Positions 58,701 through 64,000 of a stretch of DNA of 64,000 nt are shown one piece after another (the stretch's first letter is position 1; each line of letters opens with the position of its first letter). This DNA comes from Vibrio anguillarum (lineage in GTDB: Bacteria; Pseudomonadota; Gammaproteobacteria; Enterobacterales; Vibrionaceae), in NCBI RefSeq assembly GCF_001989995.2, contig NZ_JAHGUP010000038.1, positions 1-64,000 of the forward strand. The letters are read 5' to 3'. Made by a program: the position numbers and the translations under genes. A model generated the notes under the pieces. The model searched no databases. It worked only from the letters and a program-made list of their open reading frames with translations, and had not been told where the DNA came from.

Positions 58701-61612
58701 TTTACCTTGACAGTATGTTGATTCCGTCACCATGCGGCGGCGTTATCATCAAATGGACGATTCAAGAAAACTACTTAAAAAGTGGTGTCTTTGAAGCCAT
58801 GTTTGCCGCTTATACCCACACGTTAGAAACGCTTACAAGCCGAGACTGGCAACAACCTCTCGCCCTAGCACTCCCCTCTGCACAGCAGCAGAAGCGTGAT
58901 CAAGTCAATGCGACACAAGGTGAATTCAAACTGGTTTTAGACAACCAAACTACGGCTTGTGTGGCGACATTGTGCGATTTAGTAAGGCTCGGTGTGGAAC
59001 AGCACCCACAGCGAATTGCGATTGAGCAAGGCGAACTAGAACTGACTTATCAAACACTTTGGTTTTCCGCTCAGCACTTAGCTGCGCAGCTTATCGAACA
59101 GCAAGATGATGCACCATTAGTGGCGGTTGTGATGAACAAAGGATGGCAACAGGTAGTCGCTGTTCTCGCCATTCTGTTGGCAGGGAAAGCTTATATGCCC
59201 ATTGATGGCGCTTATCCTGAACCTCGTATCCAAGCTCTGCTTAAACAAGGAGCAGTCTCAACCATTATCAGCGATAGCTCTGAGCCTTGCCGCACCGATG
59301 ACTATCGAGTTCTATTCCCTGCGTTAATGACAGAAGCCCAAGCGCATTTTATCCCAGTGGCAAACCAACCGACCGATCTGGCTTACGTCATTTTCACCTC
59401 TGGCTCCACGGGCCAACCTAAAGGGGTAATGATGGAGCATGGTGCCGTAGTCAATACCCTGCTCGATATTAACCAGCGTATTGCACTCGATCATCGTGAC
59501 CGAGTATTGGCGATTTCCTCTCTCAATTTTGATCTCTCTGTGTTTGATATTTTCTCCACCCTAAGCTGTGGGGCAAGATTGGTAATACCACAGACATCGC
59601 CAAGTCAAGATCCTGAAGCACTGGTGCATTTAGCTCAGCAGTCAGCGATTACGGTGTGGAATAGTGTGCCAGCCTTCGCACAGTTATTGGTAGATTTACT
59701 AGAAAATCGATCAAATCCGCTGCCCCATTTACGTCAAATCATGATGAGTGGAGACTGGATACCCGTCAACTTACCAGACCGACTGAATACCCTTACGCCT
59801 CAGGCTAAATTGCTCAGCTTAGGTGGTGCTACCGAGGCCGCCATTTGGTCTATCTGCTATCCGATTGAGAAAAGCTATACCACACACAGCAGTATTCCCT
59901 ATGGAAAACCGCTCACTCATCAACAATTTTATGTGCTCGATGAACAGCTCAATCCTTGTGCAGATTGGGTTACAGGAGAGCTTTACATTGGTGGACGTGG
60001 TCTCGCTCGCGGCTATTGGCATGATCAAGAAAAGACCGACTTCGCTTTTATCGAACATCCAACGCTTGGCCAACGCTTGTATAAAACGGGGGATTTAGGC
60101 CGCTATTTACCGGATGGTAACATTGAGTTTCTGGGCAGAAACGATCACCAAGTTAAAATTAACGGTTATCGTATTGAGCTTGGTGAAGTGGAAAATGCTC
60201 TACGTCAGTGTGCACTCAACGCGAGCGGAATAGACATCCTAGATGCCATCGTTCAGCCAGACAGAACCGCGCAAAATGGTGCACGTTTAGTGGCTTATAT
60301 TCAGTACGCTCCCCACAGTCGACGTGATAATCAGGCTTTACTGGATCATGCTCGCCGACTGTTGCCCCAGTACTTATGTCCAAGCCAGATCATAACCTTA
60401 GAGCACCTTCCATTGACGGCCAACGGTAAGGTGGATCGTTCTGCACTACCGCGCCCAGATGCCCATATTGCAGCAGATCAATTACGCATGCCGCACTCAC
60501 AGCAGGAACAACTTCTGGCTCAGATCTGGTCTGAATGCCTTAATTTCGCCCCTATTCCCGCCAATCAGAGCTTTTTCGATCTAGGCGGAAATTCATTGAT
60601 CGCCGTACGCTTACTTAACCAAATCAATCACCGTTTAAACCTTGCTCTCACCGCAGGGCAGTTACAAACCCATGATACGGTTGAGCGCCTCGCCACCTTG
60701 CTGACAGAGCAAACCCAACCGCTCCATCATGCACCGGTAAAACTCTCATCAAACGGCAGTAACCGAACCAGTACACTCTTTATTGTGCATCCGATTGGCG
60801 GACACTTATTGAGCTATCAAGCATTAGCTAAAGAGCTCAGCCAGATCACTTTGTATGGACTTGCCTACCCAGATCGGCACGATAAATCTGCGCCAAAAAC
60901 CGACATTGTGGCTTTAGCCGCACACTATCTATCTATGATTCGTCACGTACAGCCAACTGGCCCTTACCAGCTGGCAGGTTGGTCATTTGGCGGAGTAGTG
61001 GCTTTTGAAATGGCTCGACAACTCATGGAACAGGGCGAAGAGGTCAGCCACTGCATCTTGATTGATAGTTATAAACCAAGCCAAAACCCAAATCAGCGAT
61101 TAACCGAGGCGTCGATCCGCCAATACTTCTACGCAGATTGTATTGGCCGATTCCCGGCGCTGAAAGAGCATGTGATTTCGAACTTCGAATCAGAGACGCA
61201 ATTTTGCGCAGAGCTTGCCAAGGCATTTTTAGAGACAGGATCAGGCTTATTAGACAGTGCAAGTCTTGCTGAGTTGCTAGCAATCTATCAGCAAAACTTG
61301 CGTGCCATGCTCGACTATCAGCCACCTTATTTGGAGACGCTCCCCATCACACTTTATAGCGCACAAAACCATTCACAGCTTGATTTTATGCGCTACCAAC
61401 ATCCTGAGATGGCAAAACGCCGCTGCCATGGCTGGAGTGATTGCTGTCATCCCATCATTCATCGCATGCAGGGAGATCACTACACCCTATTACAACAACC
61501 TCATGTGAAAACACTGGCGCACGAGATCTCTACTCTGCTCGGTCACCCTTCACATTCATTAAATTCGTTCCACCAACAAAACGTAAAAGAGCTAGAAAAT
61601 GAAGAGTCGTAA
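49709..61612 (+). CDS. irp1: Hybrid PKS/NRPS Irp1 with an additional C-terminal cysteine module
   Basis: A 3967-residue multidomain enzyme. Order: ketosynthase (1-430; Cys183, His319, His358), acyltransferase (505-880; Ser626), a region of about 400 residues with only a remnant of a methyltransferase plus the KR structural half, ketoreductase (1325-1500; Thr-Gly-Gly at 1337, Tyr1476), acyl carrier (Ser1628), Cy3 (1675-2110; DLLQFDVQS), methyltransferase (2230-2500; EVGAG from 2333), carrier (Ser2554), Cy4 (2600-3050; DLVVADGKS), adenylation (3070-3570; TSGSTG from 3230), carrier (Ser3629) and thioesterase (3690-3950; Ser3759 in GWSFGG). Specificity residues D-L-F-N-M-S-L-I-W indicate cysteine. 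An ACGAGGATAACC ribosome site precedes the ATG. Confidence 0.93.
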   Translation: MNTLDPCFGNSDPIAVIGLACRFPKAPNAEQFWHNLVNGISGQSYFSEQELQTAGITTSLSAQENFVPSGAIIDNPDYFDASLFGYSPTEALSIDPQQRLFLQIVWHALEDAGYAPNAIQSKTGVFGSIRTSTYPSFADFDVTQVGQVKGLQALLGNDKDYLATRVAHKFNLTGPAFTVQTACSSSLVACHLACESLRSGECDMAIAGGVAVSFPQSSGYLYQPGMIFSPDGLCRPFDIDANGTFGGHGLGCVVLKRWEDARRDGDTILALLRGSAINNDGQDKVGFTAPSVKGQAQVLSDALHLADVLPDEVEMIEAHGTGTKLGDPIEVRAIKQAYQRSIEAKPCFLGSVKSGFGHLDTAAGIASLIKTVLSVSRRKIPASLNVSQANPALELTGSGFQLATTTIDWLNETRTAAVSSFGIGGTNCHMIVQSAPELADPTPLNPRSENAKLLISANSETSLRKLAGEYATRLEQPTHHSDIAYSAMLKRALDLPYRLAIDCNSAAIQALRDFALTGQAGRDLHVGQPSATGKVVWCFTGQGSQWANMGQELYHRSAAFRDSIELSQQYALGSLEIRLTDALFGHRTELLQRTDYAQLAIVAFEIAMAAHWQSKGFRPDMVMGHSVGEFAACVVSGYLTHQQAIALVSERGRLMHLCAERQAGSMLAIFAKPNRLETIPALRELDLAAHNGAQHWVYSGHQRDVDNAILELDKHAIRYKKLDVSCAAHSRLLDEMLASFHEFAAPITAKQGTIPLISSVTGQVADDAASFNAEYWTRHVRDTVQFQRAIESALAKQAKLLVEMGPSAHLTAMGQRETWSTDCVWLGTSHPNIPTQRLETELLAALFIAGCNNKWPALFALQGQPCRLPLYVFDEQRYWYPTSDVKTIETALPKQTLSVPPPTTIAALYPMLRCCVIRDLIHSCTAQPRFTLRDLIRGGRLLPKHRDLITTLLNSLLEHGYLQQGHQCYQFTAVSLPTTDVVAQWLRDALATNQEPATVQLSDIRALCETPARLKQVLRCYHTSPLQLKKQVAEIKQRLLSPLTPSIQPNLAIPFSNQTQLFYVDWVMTPTETDWHQLITLHMPSFVQEERSDWLIVAAPSLDPKTITQLVVHRTTQLWGQVQYQLRGCLTSGEWAWIGQIQTPNFDDSQPHSLLPSPHQRYEWQWLPVAASQARLNVSESDLQQALQCQGEIYRVNETVSLFVLPDGELVECAEKVIQSLSADFTTLYVLTSQAMATDATQSVAAEKVALMSLLRVARAEHKQQGIYLLDIEPSVENHHHQALILSQALNSAPFHLATEIAYRNHSYWIPQLVHAKTVPDLIPSSWFTTSGWHLVTGGMGGIGRHIIKWLAQSGARHIAVIGRREPSDWPEFCQTIARFGCQVMTLLCDVSQEGELQRMLNDWPRTLPIIGAFHAAGTSLTGLINQWDPQQSALLIQTKCHAFVALHQWLEAQEAQYLLGLSSAASLGAVGQGAYALANAFLDGYALAQQGSSRCRVMSIGWGAWDSIGMTADSALLDTLAKEGMHTLNVQEGLWQISQSLLSSAPFVLAMNIEPQHANFQPYLDPLNTAIDTVDTIDCLVSPKPLTRPTVSDVGQWLTERLRYQLGMSDDTPIRVDQDLLQLGLDSLQFLELSAVIQKQFAVKIDAEQAYQNLTISGLVEAIARVPAAPESDSMLTHFVNDPHNRYTPFPLTPIQHAYWIGREPWVQYGGIACHVVFEWDKDLTEFNPQQFAAAWNALIKRHDMLRMTVNHAGEQVVHAEVDYFPIVERDLRSLSEEAQHVELEQIRQQMRHQVRAADVWPLFDVQLSRLSEHKVRLHLNLDLLQFDVQSFKIMMDDLATAYQGKDLEPLSITFRDYVMHEQTLRHSAEWQNSWHYWQQTIPTLPKAPQLPLNPDYQHHAPEFITLEGRLSDSEWQTLKSVWQQWGVTPSAGLLTLFAHTLANWTASPDFTLNMTFFNRQPFHEAVQDLIGDFTSVLLMDFQHDSSTDLKQRILQTQSKLWQRLGHSQVNGVEVIRELAKHWKSSGQLSEQEAALPLTPVVFTSMLGMSMDGMDIEQAMTHLLGDPVYVLSQTPQVWLDHQIMEIEGNLAFNWYCMAGVLAPDLLENLFNQYLSLLQQCAADPQFFERSLTQPEPLHPLLPPDHVIAESTLDWHNMSLPEISPQIVQEVTQAWAQLEHRALRGIWTTLRNHQLFTSPEQAYRAPQIIQQLKVTDKHHKLIQLWLDQLCREGVLTEKDGEYRFQDDFPKAPRLPLPQQAWCQRLDTYLEDCLKQHPALLNGRHSALELLFSDPAITDSLYRCNPSLQILNLSAARAIYALGQQQAQGLNILEVGAGTAATTREVLSLASSTIRHYQFTDVSRLFLHEARELLSEYPQVSYGLFDINQPIDEALKMDGGYQVILAVNVLHDAIDLAKCLQGLRALLADDGYLILIEATDQHSPMQLATVGFIEGINAFNDFRQSTGSGMLTQPAWLTLLAEQGLEPQLSYPNSEVSALRQHLIVTQKRPQHSPQTLGQSESYQQQIEQIKSIWQTFLHGEINHDTDFFLAGGDSLMATKMIVALQHAGIKQASLQSLFEHPKFQDFCCQFESAPSTATTTVETDIIEPNTTLESQDNTTQQKNGVCVRHYPLTPLQNAYWLGENALFSLGNGVAHFYAELEIKHLDRLRLTQAWNRLVQLHDQLRGEIDAGQYHIHRQVPEYQPQFLDLSSWDEPQKTRWIDEARTQIAAHGVATHQWPLFDISILQVDGETSLVHLVLDLVVADGKSLNTLFQQWFALYDDLSIELAVPTMSIDNYLLELEQLKHSEPYQQAQAYWLNRIPTLPEAPALPLADKRSEHLAQSVLTHHLSAEQWSQIQAVSFAHNLLPSMSMLSTFCLVISHWSAQKHFAINILHSNRPAMLPQSADVIGNLSTTSMLEVRTQPGSLLAFVEQIQQQMADDMAHSLFDGQSVLTEKNRHNHNLNAGMPVVFNDTLSVGQHRPLPYGKLNAFGAQTPHVYLDSMLIPSPCGGVIIKWTIQENYLKSGVFEAMFAAYTHTLETLTSRDWQQPLALALPSAQQQKRDQVNATQGEFKLVLDNQTTACVATLCDLVRLGVEQHPQRIAIEQGELELTYQTLWFSAQHLAAQLIEQQDDAPLVAVVMNKGWQQVVAVLAILLAGKAYMPIDGAYPEPRIQALLKQGAVSTIISDSSEPCRTDDYRVLFPALMTEAQAHFIPVANQPTDLAYVIFTSGSTGQPKGVMMEHGAVVNTLLDINQRIALDHRDRVLAISSLNFDLSVFDIFSTLSCGARLVIPQTSPSQDPEALVHLAQQSAITVWNSVPAFAQLLVDLLENRSNPLPHLRQIMMSGDWIPVNLPDRLNTLTPQAKLLSLGGATEAAIWSICYPIEKSYTTHSSIPYGKPLTHQQFYVLDEQLNPCADWVTGELYIGGRGLARGYWHDQEKTDFAFIEHPTLGQRLYKTGDLGRYLPDGNIEFLGRNDHQVKINGYRIELGEVENALRQCALNASGIDILDAIVQPDRTAQNGARLVAYIQYAPHSRRDNQALLDHARRLLPQYLCPSQIITLEHLPLTANGKVDRSALPRPDAHIAADQLRMPHSQQEQLLAQIWSECLNFAPIPANQSFFDLGGNSLIAVRLLNQINHRLNLALTAGQLQTHDTVERLATLLTEQTQPLHHAPVKLSSNGSNRTSTLFIVHPIGGHLLSYQALAKELSQITLYGLAYPDRHDKSAPKTDIVALAAHYLSMIRHVQPTGPYQLAGWSFGGVVAFEMARQLMEQGEEVSHCILIDSYKPSQNPNQRLTEASIRQYFYADCIGRFPALKEHVISNFESETQFCAELAKAFLETGSGLLDSASLAELLAIYQQNLRAMLDYQPPYLETLPITLYSAQNHSQLDFMRYQHPEMAKRRCHGWSDCCHPIIHRMQGDHYTLLQQPHVKTLAHEISTLLGHPSHSLNSFHQQNVKELENEES

Positions 61613-62699
61613 GAAAGTCATTATCGTTGGGGCTAAATTTGGTGAACTGTACCTAAATGCCTTTATCGAATCTCATCCCGATCTCGAACTGGCAGGGATT
61701 CTGTCCCAAGGTAGCCTGCGTTCAAAGAATCTGGCCACTGCCTTTGGTATACCACTGTATGAAAAGGTGTCACAGTTGCCTCAGGATATTGCTATTGCCT
61801 GCGTGGTTGTTCGCGCCTCCGTTATCGGTGGGGGCGGTAACGTATTGGTCGAAGAGCTGCTCAAACGTCATATTCATGTTTTGCAAGAGCATCCCGTGTC
61901 GGCGAAAGAATTACAACGGCATCATGCGCTTGCAGAGCAATGTGGAGTCCAATACCGAGTCAATAGTTTCTATAGTTCGTCTCAAGCGGGGCAAACCATG
62001 ATTTCAAGCGCACAGCAAGTCTCATTGCAAATGCGCCAGCCCGCCAGCTACGGTAATATTACGACAAGTCGGCAGTTGCTTTACTCAACATTGGATTTAC
62101 TGCTGTTGGCATTAGGCCGCGATGGCAAAATTCAACCTATAAAATTAGGCAAACAACACCGTTTTGATCTGATTAGTCTTCAATCTCCTCACGGTGATTA
62201 TCTGTTGCAGTTACAAAACTATCTGGCCCCACAAGATCCAGATATGCACAGCCTCGCCATGCATCGTCTTATGTTAGGGTGGGAAGCTGGCTATCTTTCG
62301 ATGGTCGATAGCTATGGCCCGATACATTGGACACCAGCGCTTCATGCCGAAAAGCACCAGAATAACCAGCAAAGCCTGTATCAGGTCGTCAGCCTCGCTG
62401 AAGGAGACTATCTCAATCAACCGACTACGCAGACACTTTACGACCAACCTTGTCTCGTTAAAGATCTGTTTGAAGAATTCGGACCGGAAGGGGTATGCAG
62501 CACTTTAGAGCAGTTTTGCCGTTTAATTGATGGGCAAGACACCGCGCCATTATTGCTGATCTGTCACCAACTCAAGGTTGCTCAACTGTGGGAAGACATT
62601 CTCACATTATGTGGACAACCCCAAGAAAGGACCATGACTCCACCACCACGAATTTCATTTCGATTCAATCGCGCAGTAACCAAAGAGGTGGAGATATGA
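61599..62699 (+). CDS. irp3: Thiazolinyl imide reductase
   Basis: A 366-residue NADPH-dependent reductase of the Irp3/YbtU/PchG family. The N-terminal Rossmann region IIVGAKFGELYLNAF and VLQEHPVSAKELQRHHALAEQ are characteristic. It reduces one carrier-bound thiazoline to thiazolidine during assembly, acting in trans on Irp2 or Irp1 intermediates. The start lies inside the last 14 bp of irp1 and the stop overlaps the irp4 start (ATGA), so irp1, irp3 and irp4 are translationally coupled. Confidence 0.92.
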   Translation: MKSRKKVIIVGAKFGELYLNAFIESHPDLELAGILSQGSLRSKNLATAFGIPLYEKVSQLPQDIAIACVVVRASVIGGGGNVLVEELLKRHIHVLQEHPVSAKELQRHHALAEQCGVQYRVNSFYSSSQAGQTMISSAQQVSLQMRQPASYGNITTSRQLLYSTLDLLLLALGRDGKIQPIKLGKQHRFDLISLQSPHGDYLLQLQNYLAPQDPDMHSLAMHRLMLGWEAGYLSMVDSYGPIHWTPALHAEKHQNNQQSLYQVVSLAEGDYLNQPTTQTLYDQPCLVKDLFEEFGPEGVCSTLEQFCRLIDGQDTAPLLLICHQLKVAQLWEDILTLCGQPQERTMTPPPRISFRFNRAVTKEVEI

Positions 62700-63586
62700 A
62701 TCAGGTGTTCAAAACACTTTATCAGAGTGGTGCCCAACCTCTTGAAATATGGATTATTTGTCCTTTTGCTGGAGGCAGTTTAAGTGCATTTAAAACATGG
62801 ATGTCACTTGACTGCAATGCACTAGCAAAAGAAACACTGGTACTGCTGGCCACTTACCCTGGCAGAGATCATCGAATGCGAGAACGCCCCCTCACGAGTA
62901 TTGAAGCAATAGCAGAGGATGTTGCTGAGGGATTGAGGACTTGGATCGCGGATCAAACCTTCACTAAAGAGACTCAAATAATACTCTGTGGACATAGCAT
63001 GGGGGCACAAGTGGCCTATGAAGTATGTCATCGATTTGAGAGCAGTTTTGGAGCTCTATCACCGATCAAAAATCTGATCCTTTCTGCCTGCCATGCCCCT
63101 CATTTAAGCAGTCGAAGACGATTGAGCCAACTCAATGATGATGACTTTATTGACCAACTGATCGCGATTGGCAGCGGCAGTCCGATACTCAAGCAGCATC
63201 CTGAGCTACTCCCGCTGTTTCTACCCATGTTGAGAGCGGATTTTTTAGCCACAGAGTGCTACTACCAACAAGTTAACTACCACCAACAAGTTAACTACTA
63301 CCAACAAGTTACAGCATCGAAATGTCTACAGTACACCCCATGCACACTCGTGTTTGGCGAACATGACCCTGAAGCTTGGGAGTCCGAAGTCGCTGCATGG
63401 CAACCATGGTTGATGCCAATCGGTGAGAAACCAACACTGATAGCTATATCAGGCGATCACTTTTACATCACGGCGACCCCTGAGCACTTTCTTAACAAGG
63501 TTACCGTGCATATACCCACAAGAGTGGAGCATCGCCCTACACCACCAATGAACCACCCCCACTTTTCTGGAGAACAACATGGCTAA
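62696..63586 (+). CDS. irp4: Type II thioesterase (YbtT/Irp4-like)
   Basis: A 296-residue alpha/beta-hydrolase of the editing thioesterase type, which frees carrier proteins from wrong or stalled acyl groups. GxSxG is CGHSMGAQVAY, the nucleophile region; the conserved start is IWIICPFAGGSLSAFKTW, and GDHFYI near the end holds the catalytic His. An unusual insertion of three near-identical repeats of YYQQVN lies near residue 190. The ATG at 62696 overlaps the irp3 stop and has GAGGTGGAG upstream; a longer GTG/ATG frame upstream is not used. Confidence 0.92.
   Translation: MNQVFKTLYQSGAQPLEIWIICPFAGGSLSAFKTWMSLDCNALAKETLVLLATYPGRDHRMRERPLTSIEAIAEDVAEGLRTWIADQTFTKETQIILCGHSMGAQVAYEVCHRFESSFGALSPIKNLILSACHAPHLSSRRRLSQLNDDDFIDQLIAIGSGSPILKQHPELLPLFLPMLRADFLATECYYQQVNYHQQVNYYQQVTASKCLQYTPCTLVFGEHDPEAWESEVAAWQPWLMPIGEKPTLIAISGDHFYITATPEHFLNKVTVHIPTRVEHRPTPPMNHPHFSGEQHG
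63259..63312 (+). repeat. Three 18-bp tandem repeats inside irp4
   Basis: Three consecutive 18-bp units, differing at one or two positions, begin CTACTACCAACAAG or CTACCACCAACAAG (63259-63276, 63277-63294, 63295-63312). Each encodes six residues, Y-[YH]-Q-Q-V-[NT]. Because 18 is a multiple of three, unit gain or loss would keep the frame. Confidence 0.9.
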
Positions 63587-64000
63587 CATTCATACGGCAT
63601 ATTTACATTCTTTGGTATTGCAACATCAATGTCATCCACTCCAACTCGTTGCCGAACTGACCTCGGCCTCTTTCTGTCATGAATATCTGGTCTATGAGCA
63701 TGAGAATGAATGGGCGATCGGCATCAATAAACGACTGCAATTAACCGTCAACCATAGAAGCGAAGTTTGTGACTTTGAAGGAAAAGTCGCACAGGTAAAC
63801 CCTCATCATCTGTGTCAATATATTCATCGCGCAACCCAAACTCTGAGTGGAGAGGACTGGCGACTCTTCGGCCGCGCTGATTTTGAATTCAGTCGCTTTG
63901 CTCACGATTTACCGCAGCAAGAGTGTCAACATCCACTGCTGGAACTGTTTGTAGCCGAAACCGAATTACGCGTTACGACCACTCACGTTATCGTTCGTAC
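63579..64000 (+). CDS. irp9: Salicylate synthase (partial, 3' end outside window)
   Basis: The first 140 residues of a longer protein starting at ATG 63579, inside the last 8 bp of irp4. The frame is open to the window edge. The visible part is an N-terminal anthranilate/isochorismate-synthase-type lobe (AIGINKRLQLTVNH, WRLFGRADFEFSRFAHDLPQQE), consistent with Irp9/YbtS. The catalytic C-terminal residues are beyond the edge, so the call depends on position after irp4 and on this segment. Irp9 would turn chorismate into salicylate, the starter unit loaded on Irp2. Confidence 0.85.
   Translation, partial: MANIHTAYLHSLVLQHQCHPLQLVAELTSASFCHEYLVYEHENEWAIGINKRLQLTVNHRSEVCDFEGKVAQVNPHHLCQYIHRATQTLSGEDWRLFGRADFEFSRFAHDLPQQECQHPLLELFVAETELRVTTTHVIVR

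Overview
The window reads as a Vibrio chromosome segment, most likely chromosome II of a Vibrio anguillarum / V. ordalii type marine fish pathogen. This is an inference from gene content. A LuxM/LuxN-type acyl-homoserine-lactone pair (VanM/VanN in V. anguillarum) lies beside a yersiniabactin-like siderophore cluster whose gene order, as I recall it, matches the piscibactin (irp) high-pathogenicity island of V. anguillarum and Photobacterium damselae. The housekeeping genes (tdh-kbl, uhp, an HD-GYP protein next to uhp, a Bat operon) are also Vibrio-like. No rRNA, tRNA, CRISPR array, transposase or integrase was seen.

Layout. 1-3002: end of a Bat-type VWA operon (VWA/TPR protein tail, BatD), then a SIMPL-domain protein. 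3050-8735: a GAF-GAF-GGDEF diguanylate cyclase, an L,D-transpeptidase, a YajD-like HNH protein, a DUF3820 protein and an LTA-synthase-like sulfatase-fold membrane enzyme. 9009-14505: cytochrome b561, diacylglycerol kinase, the kbl-tdh threonine-degradation operon, a LysR regulator with a glyoxalase-fold protein, and a small DUF2946-like protein. 14850-19934: uhpT-uhpA-uhpB-uhpC, a complete hexose-phosphate sensing and uptake system with a readable uhpT promoter (CRP site, tandem palindromes, -10). 19981-24871: cytochrome b562, a YcdX-like PHP phosphatase, a large HD-GYP cyclic-dinucleotide phosphodiesterase and a TrmY-family SPOUT methyltransferase.

24951-29940 is an arsenic-resistance block on the minus strand with two units. 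One is arsR-gapdh-phosphatase-arsJ, which handles arsenate through 1-arseno-3-phosphoglycerate. The other is arsR-acr3, which exports arsenite. Then follow a SulP transporter and a tandem universal stress protein (30236-32585), the quorum-sensing pair luxM-luxN (32857-36625) and a small secreted orphan (36985-37293).

From about 37.6 kb to the right edge lies the siderophore island, all on the plus strand: two AraC regulators, the TonB-dependent receptor frpA, the MFS exporter irp8, the 2062-aa NRPS irp2, the 3967-aa PKS/NRPS irp1, the thiazolinyl reductase irp3, the thioesterase irp4 and the start of the salicylate synthase irp9, which is cut by the window end. Irp9 should supply salicylate. 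Irp2 and Irp1 should build a chain of cysteine-derived rings with one polyketide extension. Irp3 reduces a ring, Irp4 edits, Irp8 exports and FrpA re-imports the ferric complex. Overlapping Fur-like boxes sit just upstream of araC2, with a weaker one upstream of frpA.

The most interesting feature is Irp1. Compared with Yersinia HMWP1 it carries an extra C-terminal Cy-A-PCP module with its own cysteine-type adenylation domain, and its PKS module has kept only a remnant where HMWP1 has a C-methyltransferase. The product should therefore differ from yersiniabactin.
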